From assembly GCA_961205875.1 (NCBI GenBank), contig OY540813.1, positions 19,129,001 through 19,193,000 on the forward strand: a stretch of 64,000 bases of DNA, given 5' to 3'. How positions within the stretch are numbered: the stretch's first letter is position 1; the number at the start of each line of letters is the position of its first letter. Shown here piece by piece: positions 50,011 through 60,359 of this stretch. The translations under genes were made by a program, and so were the position numbers. The notes below the pieces were generated by a model, which saw only the letters and a list, made by a program, of their open reading frames with translations, was not told where the DNA came from and did no database searches. Source of the stretch: Sialis fuliginosa (Eukaryota > Arthropoda > Insecta > Megaloptera > Sialidae).

Positions 50011-50454
50011 ACACAAACGAGACATTGATATTTTGTATTTTTCGGATTTTAGGCTTTTGTGTTTATTACTGTAAATGGACTCGTTTATCTTGGGATTATT
50101 ACTGTCGCACTTCAATTACTATTCTTGAGTTTTTATAACATTTTGCAGACTCATTTTATATAGTTTGGATGTAGAGTCACATGCAAAAGTGGTCGACCAG
50201 TTTTCATTCAAATTCGCTTATCATAAACTTAGTAGTCTCCTATTATTTAATTATTTATTATAAGATTTAAATTATTTTTCTATGTACCAAACAAAGACAG
50301 ATATTTTGAAACTCATTTGCTAGCAGATAAAGTATAGTACTCATATATATGTGTGTGATTAAATGAATATAAAATATACACCTAATAGGTATATTGCACG
50401 TAAAAAACATTAATTTTTATCATTTCAAAATTTAATTTACAACAATTACATTAA

Positions 50455-50665
50455 ATCGTGCCACGAGCGTGACCCGCCGTGCGTGATTGGGCGTAAGTAA
50501 AAAACAATCATATGAGCGTGCGTGATCGTGAATTTTTTTTTTTGTAACCGTGATTGAGCGGGCGTGACAAAGTTTTTTTCATCGTGCGTGATCGTGAGCA
50601 AAAATTACTCACGCACCCAACTCTAGTCGCACCCTGGCGGTAGGTAAGCTAAGGCCACCTCTGAT
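50455..50665. repeat. cgtgcgtgatcgtga repeat cluster
   Basis: At least five variants of gcgtgcgtgatcgtga occur, including the complement tcacgcacccaac, followed by tcgcaccctggcgg and ctaaggccacctctg. The last part resembles the right end of the elements at 24680 and 39500. It looks like a decayed repeat element with short internal units. Confidence 0.45.
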
Positions 50666-50869
50666 CATTGTTCTACTGCTCACGTGTCCCTATCATTCGG
50701 ATCTGGAAATGGCTTTATTATAGCATATTATGTACCTATTATTAATTATTTAGGTGTTATAAAAAATATTCAAAATCTTACACATTTTAATGCCTGTTGC
50801 GTTAGCAATACGAAAAGCATAGTATATATGGAATGCGCGTTTTACTGTGTGTGGAAGATTTTTTAGACA

Positions 50870-51085
50870 CCAGTCTGTAAATATTGTTATAGAAGCATCG
50901 TCGCTGGTATAAACATCAAAGTGCCGACAGAAAAGTCACAGCTTTACGCTAACTATATTATTTTTTACTACTGTGTAAATCCAGCTACTGTCTGTTGTTG
51001 CCCATGACAGTGTTACCTTCAACGCCTATCATATATGTACATCAACTTGAATGTTCAGATACCGAAGCGATTAACTCCACAAGTC
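50870..51085. promoter_or_regulatory. tup: Possible intronic regulatory segment
   Basis: A unique segment of mixed composition with an acatcaaagtg TCF-like site (about 50915) and repeated ctgt/acag words. No exon signals are seen. Low certainty. Confidence 0.2.
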
Positions 51086-51284
51086 AAACTGTCGGGAAAT
51101 GTTTCATTAGGTAGTTAAATATATAGATGATTTAAAATATTCGCTTTTTGTAGCTTATTAAGTGGAATTAATATTTAGTAAATCGTTTTCACAATATTTA
51201 TGTAGGTACTCTGGCACCAAAATTAAAAAATCTATTTACTTTTACTAAAAATATAACCATAAAAATAAAGGTTTTACGGAGACT

Positions 51285-52110
51285 AAAGTTTTCTCGGTTT
51301 TGTCTCGCTTATAGACCGAGACAAGGTGAATTATTGACGAGACAAGATCGTGATTAAGGCTGTAACTCTCAGACGATACGATATCAACTTTATTTATTTA
51401 TGTCGATTATTTAATTTTTTGTTTTTATTTATTACTAGTGCGTTGGACCCGGTATTACCCGGGTTAATATACACGAAATCAAAGTGACCCAAAATATTGA
51501 ACATACCCACCCAACATGCCTACCCAACATGCCCATAACACACGGTTCAATGCGAATTGTTTTTTTCGACTTCATGAAATTTACACAACGTATCAAAAAA
51601 TTACACACCTAAACCTAACCTATCCGTTAGTGAAAACCGAAATAAAATCAGTTCAGTGATTACTAAGAAAATCGTGTAAAATTATATTTTAAAACTTCCA
51701 GGAAACACCAGGTCCTGTCTTAGAATTTGTATGAAAATCAAAAAATAAAAATGAATAGCTGTTAGCAACAATCATAATCAATTTCGATATTTTACCTTTC
51801 TTTATATTTCAATTTCTGATATTAATTCTTATGTTTTCATAAAATATGAATAGCCATGCACATGCATAGAAAAATTATCTAACTATTGGTGAAAACCGCA
51901 TTGAAATCAGTTCAGTAATTCCCGAGTCTATAAACCTCATACAAACGAACATTCATTTTTATATAAGAAGACTTCTCGGACACGATCTAGATTTCGTCCC
52001 GGATTCGTTCACGTGTTCAAGACCGAGACTGTTAGTTGAACAATTACCTGTCTCTCGTCTCGATGCAATAACAAATTTATTTGTAAGTCTTGCCGAGAGT
52101 CTCTTTTTAA
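51285..52110. repeat. cgagacgaga repeat copy split by a Helitron
   Basis: Left part (about 51285-51434: tttgtctcgcttatagaccg, gacgagacaagatcgtg) and right part (about 51972-52110: gttcaagaccgagac, tgtctctcgtctcgatg, cttgccgagagtctc) belong to the family seen whole at 45650-45840. The Helitron 51435-51971 sits between them, so the Helitron is the younger insertion. Confidence 0.55.
51435..51971 (-). mobile_element. Non-autonomous Helitron, copy 2 (nested)
   Basis: Read on the minus strand, it begins tcttcttatataaaaatg and ends with the hairpin acccgggtaataccgggt, then ccaacgca and CTAG followed by host T. The hairpin stem is perfect, better preserved than in copy 1 at 14967. The two copies align over their whole length (shared atgaatgttcgtt, caggacctggtg and taacccgg). 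No coding capacity. Confidence 0.75.
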
Positions 52111-52286
52111 CACGTTAGCGATCAACAACATTTCGGTAGTGGGATGTGATGAATGCAATATATGACAGTACATATTGTACCTTCAAAAATTACTGTTCTC
52201 ACTCACTTTTAGCGCGAGGTAATAAAGTTTATAATGCAAAGCGGGTATCCTTTCTATTTATAATAATATATAGCTCTAAGCAGTAT

Positions 52287-52307
52287 CCCCCCCCCCCCCC
52301 CCCCCCC
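52287..52307. repeat. Poly(C) run of 21
   Basis: An uninterrupted run of 21 C on the plus strand, in DNA where long homopolymers are otherwise A or T. It follows gcagtat and precedes actctaac. Run length may be affected by sequencing. Confidence 0.9.
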
Positions 52308-53810
52308 ACTCTAACTCGGTAAATATTGGCTCAAAAAATCTGAAGAATATTTGGTAGCGAGGCTTTGGTGAGACTGCCAACGACAAATACTAAAGTCAAC
52401 AATATCAATTCAAATTATGTAGAAATAAGGAGGGGTGTCATATATATTTTTATTTTTATATCTAGGCAAGTGGGATATCAAAATGTAGATCTCAATTAAT
52501 AGAATATGACGCTATTTTTATATTTTTTCTAACTCAAAAATGTACCTGTAAATGACTCCAAACAGTCCACGTAGTACGTACTTCGGAACCATTATGGCGC
52601 TTATGGCATACACCCGTGTATGTTTTGACCGAATATTTTAACTATTTCATTGCAGTACTATTTTCCTCTTTGTTATGGCGTAGGTATCTTTACTATACTA
52701 CTATTCATTCAATAATTTTGCATTAAGGGTATTTTCAACTATAGTGTGCAAAATAATATATATGAATATTATCTATGTATCTTAATTCAATATTTAGATA
52801 GGTACCTATTACTAGTTTTTAATTTGTGGACCTATAGTGGGAAATCCGCGGTACTTGCTGTATTTTAAGAGTTCAAGGTTCTATGCATGGGATATTAATT
52901 ATTTTTATGCACTGTTTAGACCAATTAGATAAAACAGCAACACGATGTTTTTAAAACACTGCCCATTTAAAAATGTATAGGGTTTGCAATTTTGTAAAAA
53001 AAAAAAACACGACGTTACTGTTTTGTTTGTCTGGTCTTAATATAGCATTGATTTTAATGTTCTTTCTCCTTCAGTTTACGGTTCAAGTTATTGTATATGC
53101 AAATAAAAGTATTCACTTTATGTCGATACTTTTGTCACCATTAAACAAGTTTAACCAAGAAAGCTATCAAACGCAATCGATTAACTTTTATTATTAGTGT
53201 TAATGGTCATGCGTGTGCAATGGTTTTATTAAATCTACGATTATTCAATTTAATCTCTACCTAGAGTACTAAAACTGAAACAAATAATCGTGTAATTAAT
53301 ACAGTGAATAAATAATAAAATAATAAAGGCAATTGCATAATTTTTTAAGCGGTCTTGTCTAGTTATCAAGTAAAAAAAAAGAGATTTTTAAGATATAAAA
53401 AAAATCTGGTTAAAGTAATTTTTGAGTTAAGGAATACTGAAAAATAAATTAGTAAGGGCTACTCTATCAAAAACATTTTTTTATTGACACTGCGGCGTGA
53501 TCAGGGTTTCTCCGAGTTACATCATCTGAAATCAAAAAGTCCAAAAGATTCTGTTTGTATATGAAAGAATTTAAAAAAAATATTCTGGACAAAATATGTA
53601 GCGACAGTGTGTTCATAAAAAATATTTTTTTTTTATACAAAAAAAATCCTTCGTTCATAAAGGAGTCCTTGGTATGTAAAAAAAACTGCAAAGTTTGAAG
53701 TTTATCAGTATAATGGTTCCTGAAATATCTTACTGACTGCGAAAATAATTAATTTAAAGATTTTTTACGATTTCTCTATAGGTGTCCAAAACTTCATTAA
53801 ATACTTTATA
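52308..53810. other. Intron 1 A+T-rich spacer
   Basis: No exon or complete element is recognised. Open frames of 74 codons at 52973-53197 and 53467-53691 are Phe/Ile/Leu/Lys-rich and not gene-like. Confidence 0.45.
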
Positions 53811-54552
53811 CAGGGTGTCCTGTAAACATACCGATAAACTTTCAGCTAAAACTCATGTCCGCAAACGAGCCGTTTTAGCTGTAAAGCAAAAGAAATGACC
53901 TCGCACAAGAGCAATGAATTTTGCCTTTTGGTTTGAAAGGGTGCAACCTACGAAAATCCATACTTTCTGCTCCAAGGGGCATCGAAACTTTAATACAAGA
54001 TTTTATGTTTATATTTATTTTTGTTTTTATCTTCTAAAGTCAAAACATTTGCAAATAATAAAAAGTACTTCGAATTAGGCGATTAATACAGACAATTTTT
54101 TAGGACTTTTGATGACATTTTTTTAGTTTTTGGTTCAGCAGTTTTTTTATAAAACTAATAAAAAAATAAAAAAACAATCTTTATATTGTCTGGCTTATTC
54201 TAAAAACTTTTCATTCTTAGTAAAATTTTCTAAAAGTTGATTCTTTAGGAGATAAACATAAAAATATACATAAATATAGAATGTTTGAGTGCCCCCTAGA
54301 GCAGATATTATTGATTGTCGTACATAGGTTTAGTCCATTACAACTTTTTATCAGCATACTTTGGTGTATTATTTTCATGCAGAAAAAAAATCAAATAAAA
54401 GACAAAATTCAATATGCTATTGTACGGGGTCATTTCTTTTACTCTACTGCTAAAACGACTCATTTGCAGACATGAGTTTATAAACAAAAAGCGATTGTTT
54501 TGATGACCTCTACAACTCCTAAAAGTTTGTCGGTATATTTATGGGACACCTG
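53811..54552. mobile_element. Foldback DNA element family C, copy 2 (742 bp)
   Basis: The ends cagggtgtcctgtaaacata and tatatttatgggacacctg are inverted repeats with TA outside both ends. Arms match copy 1 at 34750 (gtccgcaaacgagccgtttt, gcaatgaattttgcctttt, acaaaaagcgattg). Non-coding. Confidence 0.8.
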
Positions 54553-56009
54553 TATAGCTTCGTCATTGTTAATCTGATTCATTTAATACTTTCAGGAAAT
54601 GTTTTCAAGATTATGTATACTTACTATGAATATGAAAATGCAGAAACCAAAAAAATCGCATTTTTTCACTTTTACAACTAGGCAAGACCTATTTAGTCTA
54701 ACAAAAACTTTATAGAACATTTTTACAAAAAAGTATATTTAAAATTTTAATCTGTTTATCCTATTTATACATCTTGTATGAACATTTCTTGTTTTGGCGT
54801 GAATGACGGTCGTGAACATGAAAAAGTGATGCACGAAAAAAAGAAAACCGACTTGAAAAACTAGTAAATTTAATTATTAGGTGATATAATTTTCGGTATT
54901 TTTCGGTTTTTTTTTCAGTCGATTTTATTTTAAGTTTTTTATATGTGAAGAGACATACATATTTCATTTTTATTTTGCTTTGCTTTTTTTGAATATTCAA
55001 TTTCGTACCGCGGGCACGAATATATGTATAAGATAGGTGTATACTTTACAATCGCTTAATTTTTAAAGAAATATTACTATTTGATTCAGTATTCTTAAAA
55101 CGGGAGAAATTTTTGTAATTCTTCCATATTAATTATTAATGATATAATATTGATTATAAAGGATCTGGTGAAATTTTACTATGCTGCATAGTTAAAATTA
55201 AAAAACATTTGTTGAGACAAGTCTACCCATCTTTATTCAGCAATGGACAGTATGGACAAATCTCTCTCTCTGTCTCACACACACACACCATACTCTCTCT
55301 CCTCACTGCTTTTTATATATAGTTACACTGCATCTGTAACTAAATACATATGTATATGTATATATGTATACCTTAACATAAATTTTAAATGTATTGTAAC
55401 TTACCGTTCGTTTGGTTCTTCTAAAATTTTCTACTTATAAAAGCAAACTGAAAACACAGCACGGACGAGAGTTAACTTGTATTTATTTCTATTCATTGAT
55501 AGGTCACGTGTAACTAAAATTGCAATATGAATAGTAATATTTGCGTGCAAGATCGAAATATATATTATTGGTATAATTTAATTTGTTATACCAATAAAAA
55601 ATATTCTATTGACATAATTAATTATACACAATCGTTGTATTTATTGTATTGTCTTTTAATAAAAATTTGAAAAGAAATAATTTGTATAGCAGTTAATAAA
55701 TAATTCAACTTAAGAAAATCAGTTGAATAAATCATGTAAATGATATTTATCTACGAATATAGTAAAAATTGCGTATTATAAAAATTACAATGGAGATTGT
55801 AAAAGTTACTGAATTGACAGTACATGTTAAAATTGATAGTATTTTTTGATACAAAAATGAAATTTTTAATCGGCATCTGTAATTTTTAGTAAAAAAACGA
55901 CTCCAATTTTTCTTCGTGTAAATATACATCTAGATGTATAGACAGACAAGTGTTTTAATACAAAACTGTCTATAGAAAGAAAATCAATATAAAGGAAGCT
56001 AATATATTA
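54553..56009. other. Intron 1 A+T-rich DNA
   Basis: Contains a (tc)n/(ac)n tract at about 55261-55288 and an 'aaaagaaaaccgacttg' word at about 54838 that is common in insect repeats. No gene feature is supported. Confidence 0.45.
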
Positions 56010-56017
56010 CCTACAAA

Positions 56018-56259
56018 CAGTGGCGTAGGTTTTGAGGCCGAAACCCCGCCAAAATATTCAATGTTCTTAAAATATGCGAAATAATTATGACTAAAAAAAA
56101 AAAGGTTAACTTTCAATTGTGTGACTTTTTTTTTTTTTTAGTCCTAGGATTAGAAATTAAATTATAGATGATTCGATTAGAAATTATAATAATAATTTCG
56201 CATATTTTAGGAGCCCCAAGCTTCCCCCCCCCCCGAAAATTTTTCTTACTACGCCACTG
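56018..56259. mobile_element. hAT-type MITE, 242 bp, perfect target duplication
   Basis: The ends cagtggcgtagg and ctacgccactg are inverted repeats of classic hAT form. The 8-bp duplication cctacaaa is identical on both sides (56010-56017, 56260-56267). Inner arms aaaatatgcgaaataatta and taatttcgcatatttt pair too. It contains a run of 11 C near the right end. A perfect duplication points to a fairly recent insertion. Confidence 0.92.
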
Positions 56260-56329
56260 CCTACAAACATCAAATTTAAATGGTATCAAAGAAAACTTGA
56301 ATCCCTAAACTTCATTACAACCACAAAAC

Positions 56330-56580
56330 TGCACTCGGATCCTTGAATCCCTTCTTCTATCCGTGACGGTTTTTTGATTTCCCTTAATGCACGTTTACAC
56401 ACACAAACAAATAAGACACATACACATATATGCATACATAAAGCCACTCTATACACGATCGATAAAATTGCAACAACGAAGCACGCACTATAGTAGGCGT
56501 GGCATTTGGGGATACAGCCACACCCCTCGCGGTTGTTCCCACCTATCGCAGTCTTGCATGATGCCATCTGCGTGATGGAT
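56330..56580. promoter_or_regulatory. tup: Candidate intronic enhancer 1.7 kb before the LIM1 exon
   Basis: A unique island with CpG and mixed composition contains acacgatcgataaaattgc, a GC/KLF-type taggcgtggc, cagccacacccctcgcgg (a second KLF-type CACCC site), an E-box catctg and a fork-head-like atttattgt. Open frames on both strands (93 and 62 codons) cross it, which is typical of a non-A+T island rather than evidence for coding. Confidence 0.4.
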
Positions 56581-58202
56581 TATTATTTATTGTCTTTTGT
56601 GATATGTGTATAAGAGAGAGAGAAAGATGATGATTCTTCAGACATGATATGCAGTTATGTATTTTGAATATATTTTTGTTCAAAGATATTGCAGTCCTTT
56701 GTATGTGGTTATTATCGGTATGATTGAATATAATTCAGAGTATTTTTTATGTTAAGTGAAAATGTTCGTTTCTCATTAATCATCCTTTTAAATCATATGT
56801 TAGTGTGTAATGTTTTTCTTCTGAAGTTCACAAATGAGAAAGAGAATGGATAAAATAATAATCGTTTCTTCGTATTTTTTTAACGTCCAAAAACAAACTT
56901 TGTATTTACTTACATTAACTGCCCCTTGAAGTTACCATACATAATAACATTTTATTTGTTCACGATTTTTAGACAACCTAGAATTATTCTTTAGCTTTTT
57001 TTTTAAATATGCCTGAATATTTTAGTATATTCAGAGACATTTTTTTTAACTGTACATCTGATTCGAAAATCTTGACTTCACAAAAATGATATAGAGCGTT
57101 GGTTGGGTCTATGTTTGTCTTTATTTAAACATGAGTGTAAAAAATATAGAGTATATATTGGGTTATATCTCTATCTTCATTTTTGTGAATCAAATCCTAC
57201 ATATTACGGTCATACAGAATGCCCAGCCTATGGTCTCTATGTATGGTGTAACTGTAGGTAGTATTGTATTAGTACATGGCGTTTTCATAGTTTGGTTGGT
57301 TGGTAATACATTACTTGAGTAGCGCACACATATTATTTATTTCAGTTACGCAAAGAGTTTTTTATTATAACTTGTCAAATTGTGTATAATTAAAATTATT
57401 TAATTAATCTTTTTAAAATACGAATCGATTATAAAAATTAAAGTAATCTTTACGATTATAATTTATAATAGTTTATGGATAATCGAAGTGTCTTAACGTG
57501 AATATGATCTGAAATAAATTTTATTGAATTCAGTCCAGCCATTTTTTTGTTAGAACAAAAAGACTTACATGCAAAAAATAGATTTCAGAATTTCTTGAAA
57601 AAGAATATCAGATCTAAATTATTTTGGTGGCAATGGATACTTTGAAACCTTGTGTATAATAATAGTTAAATTATTTAATCAACTAAAAAAATATTCCAGA
57701 CGCGTATTAAGTGATATTTTAGGCGCCTACTGTAAAAATATCATATTTACATAAACTATATATAGAAACAATAAATAATCATTATTCAAGTATTAATAGT
57801 CATGGGATATTGGTTGTGTGGACCTAAAGGGTCACACTCAACGGATTGTTTATTTTGTGGTTATTTTCATGTATAATATAATTTATATATAATCTTATTG
57901 TGCATGGTTCACAGTGTACCGCGTGAATGGTAGTTTTTGACCATTTATTAATTAACATAATTTTAAAAACAAAGAAAACTTCACAATTGCAAATGGAAAT
58001 ATTTTAAAGATCTGTATCGATAAATAATTATAATAGGTACCTATACGTCTATTCATATATATTGTTTCTATATATAGAAACAATACGTTAAAATACCACG
58101 AATAACTAAGTGTACTTATAAACTATATAGGTATAATTATTCATAGTTTATGATGATAGAATGATTTAATGCACATTTTAAATGCATATTTTCACGTTAC
58201 AG
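56581..58202. other. End of intron 1
   Basis: Mostly A+T-rich. One open frame at 57131-57322 (63 codons) encodes a hydrophobic peptide with two possible membrane segments (GYISIFIFVNQILHITVI and GSIVLVHGVFIVWLVG) and balanced codon use. It has no recognised homologue and may be chance. The acceptor region before exon 2 has a short pyrimidine stretch, tattttcacgttacag. Confidence 0.4.
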
Positions 58203-58404
58203 AGAAGGGTGGTGCATCGAGACGTCTCAGCCATTGTGTGGGATGTGGTGGTCAAATACATGACCAGTACATACTGCGAGTGGCCCCGGACCTAGAGTGG
58301 CACGCAGCGTGCCTCAAGTGCCAGGAGTGCCGGCAGTTCTTAGACGAGTCGTGTACGTGTTTTGTAAGGGACGGAAAAACGTACTGCAAACGGGACTATG
58401 TAAG
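58203..58404 (+). CDS. tup: Islet/tailup LIM-homeobox gene, exon 2 (LIM1 domain)
   Basis: This exon encodes residues 51-118 and the complete first LIM domain, a two-finger zinc module used for protein contacts such as the LDB/Chip cofactor. All eight zinc ligands are visible: C62, C65, H84, C87 (finger 1) and C90, C93, C112, D115 (finger 2), with LIM-type spacing (C-x2-C-x18-H-x2-C-x2-C-x2-C-x18-C-x2-D). The stretches [21 protein letters not shown] and [20 protein letters not shown] are nearly identical to the remembered vertebrate ISL1/ISL2 LIM1. Other LIM-homeobox classes (Lhx1/5, Lhx2/9, Lmx) do not share this string. The acceptor is acgttacag|ag; using the next AG would break the frame. 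The end is set at AG|gttcgt because the codons before it (Val, Arg) match the conserved RDY(I/V)R. A competing donor, TAT|gtaagg, lies 5 bases upstream. LIM2 and the homeodomain are not in the window. Confidence 0.95.
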
Positions 58405-58448
58405 GTTCGTGATTTATATAACATTAAAATAAAATGTGTTTTACTTAC

Positions 58449-58722
58449 ACCCATGTAAGAAATAACAAAGGGACCACGGTTGGCTCAGGCTTGCGCCAAT
58501 GCTAGCCAATACTGGGCCAAGATACAAATGATAACTTCGATCAAGATTCGGTCAAGGCCTGTCGTACCAAGGATGGCTCAGAGTTGATCCAATCTTACAG
58601 AATAGGTGACCCGAAGCTCGATATCTATAGGTTGGCCTAGACTGGGACCAATATCGAAAAAGCAACACTGCGGCAACCCAATATTGGGTCAAGTTTGGGC
58701 CCATCGTCATTTCCTAGATGGG
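58449..58722. mobile_element. MITE family F, copy 2, next to the LIM1 exon
   Basis: Inverted copy of 43806-44056: it begins acccatgtaagaaat and ends atttcctagatggg, with caggcttgcgccaatg, aagcaacactgcggcaaccc and aatattgggtcaag in the opposite orientation to copy 1. It starts 44 bases after the exon 2 donor. Confidence 0.75.
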
Positions 58723-59111
58723 CATTTGCTTTCTGAATTTGTATAAATTATGAAATTGGTGATAGTTGATAAAAAATATTTTGCGAGCATACATAAAATG
58801 TTTAATATATGATTGATATGATAAAATTCCGAGATGATGCAATTAAATTTTGAAAAATAAGTTAGAGGCTACATTTTATGTTATTTTTTTATTATAATTT
58901 CTGTCCGTTAAAATTTATTGGTTTACATGCATTAATTTTACGTCATTTAATGGCATTGGGTTTATTTACCCCCTCCCTCCTTCCCCAAAGAATATCCAAT
59001 ATTAACTATTACGCGCCTCAATTGAAATTAGATTGCTATAACCACCGCAATGAAATAAATAAAAAATATCAGTACATATAGTTGTATTTTTTATATTATT
59101 ATACCAAAACA

Positions 59112-59283
59112 CAGGGCTTTTTTATAGAAAAAATGTGCCGGAATTTACATTTTGTCAAGCTTTTTACTAGAGAAAATTATATTCAAGTATCATTTAAATG
59201 AAATTTAAAGTAGCTTTTCCTATGCCACGAAAAAAAGGTGCCGGAAAACCGTTCCACCGCGTTACATGACAAAAAAAACTCTG
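59112..59283. mobile_element. hAT-type MITE, 172 bp
   Basis: The ends cagggcttttttatag and gacaaaaaaaactctg are imperfect inverted repeats, with ccggaat and ggtgccggaa inside. The flanking 8-mers ccaaaaca and ccaaaatg match at six of eight positions, consistent with an old hAT insertion. Confidence 0.6.
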
Positions 59284-59359
59284 CCAAAATGTATTACTTG
59301 TATATCTTAAACTGGAAATTTAGGTAAACTAGAAATAGATATAATATGGTTAAAACGTG

Positions 59360-59555
59360 ATTCGTGGGACGTAAAGGAGACGAAAGATTTTTGAGATTTC
59401 TTGTTGGTACGCCATCGAACTTATAGCGTACTTCAAATCGGAATTATAATTCCAGCTGACGTCACTTATTCTCGTATGTGTAAACAGCACCACTTAAAAC
59501 GGTTTAACTACATCGGTTATAATAAAACCGGAATAACAGCGCTGTGTAAACGTAG
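59360..59555. mobile_element. Family E element, half copy
   Basis: Matches one half of the 11391 element in reverse: atagcgtacttcaaatcgg, aattccagctgacg, accacttaaaacggtttaac, and the end aacagcgctgtgtaaacgta. The other terminus is missing. Confidence 0.65.
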
Positions 59556-60037
59556 GTATATAAAAAACCAATAGTTAAAATATATATTTTCATAGGATCC
59601 ACAAGGATGTTTATAATGTTGTTAGCCTATAATCTCTTTGAACGGCTCTGGTTTTAAGAGGACTCTGTTATGCACTTATTTATCAACCCAAACAAATATA
59701 ATTTTTGAGTTTTAAATTCAGTTCATTCAAAATAAAGTTAATAACAATATAGAAAATAGCTCATGGCTATTTATTAAAATTGTATTTAACTTATAATATA
59801 ACAAAAACCTTTTCTGAAAAAAAAATTCTTTGTAGTTATAAATTGAAGAGAGAATGTATGTATCTATAATTAACCAACCAAACGCCAAATTACTTTTTTC
59901 CAATAAAAATAAATGTAATAAAATCACAAATGTATTTTTCTTTGCGCACATCAAAAACCGTTTTCTTGAAATGAGCTCTATGTTATTACAAAGTAGTATC
60001 TAAGTATTGTTAATTTGAAAATTAATAATATATTTAT

Positions 60038-60207
60038 GGCGGTGAGTTCCAAAACTCGTTCGTTTCATTTAAAAAAAAAATCGAGATGTCAGTGGCAGTT
60101 TTGGCAAAAGTGACATTACAATATGAAATAATGCCAAAAATTCTTTCAAAATCCACTGACATCATTTTTTTTTTATATGGAATAAACGAGTTTTGGAACT
60201 CACCGCC
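60038..60207. mobile_element. MITE with perfect terminal repeats, 170 bp
   Basis: The ends ggcggtgagttccaaaactc and gagttttggaactcaccgcc are exact complements, extended by gttcg/cg... and by inner arms gatgtcagtgg/ccactgacatc. The family is unknown. The high identity of the ends suggests recent insertion or a stable hairpin. Confidence 0.75.
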
Positions 60208-60359
60208 TCATTTATATTTAATTTAATAAGTAATTGTACAATAAAATTATATTACTTCATCATTGACGTATAGGTACTTACGATAGTTGTCACCCTTGCA
60301 ATTATTCTACTACATTTGAATATTTAAATTTGTTCCAATTTTTATCGGATTTAGAGGGG

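Larger units (their letters stand above)
25628..58202 (+). other. tup: Intron 1 of the Islet/tup gene (32.6 kb)
   Basis: The interval runs from donor gtaagt at 25628 to acceptor cgttacag ending at 58202. It is inferred from the matching phase 1 boundaries of the two coding exons. It contains no recognisable coding exon of this or any other gene. It holds most of the transposon relics of the window and several unique G+C-elevated islands listed separately. A non-coding or alternative exon inside it cannot be excluded without transcript data. Confidence 0.8.

Noticed and set aside
56286-56567. 93-codon minus-strand and 62-codon plus-strand frames
   Set aside because: Both strands are open over the same unique island, the peptides show no domain, and a (ca)n tract accounts for part of the Cys/Val run.
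58203-58404. LIM-only (LMO), Lhx2/9 or Lmx identity for the LIM exon
   Set aside because: The strings IHDQYILRV and [19 protein letters not shown] are specific to the Islet class as I know it.
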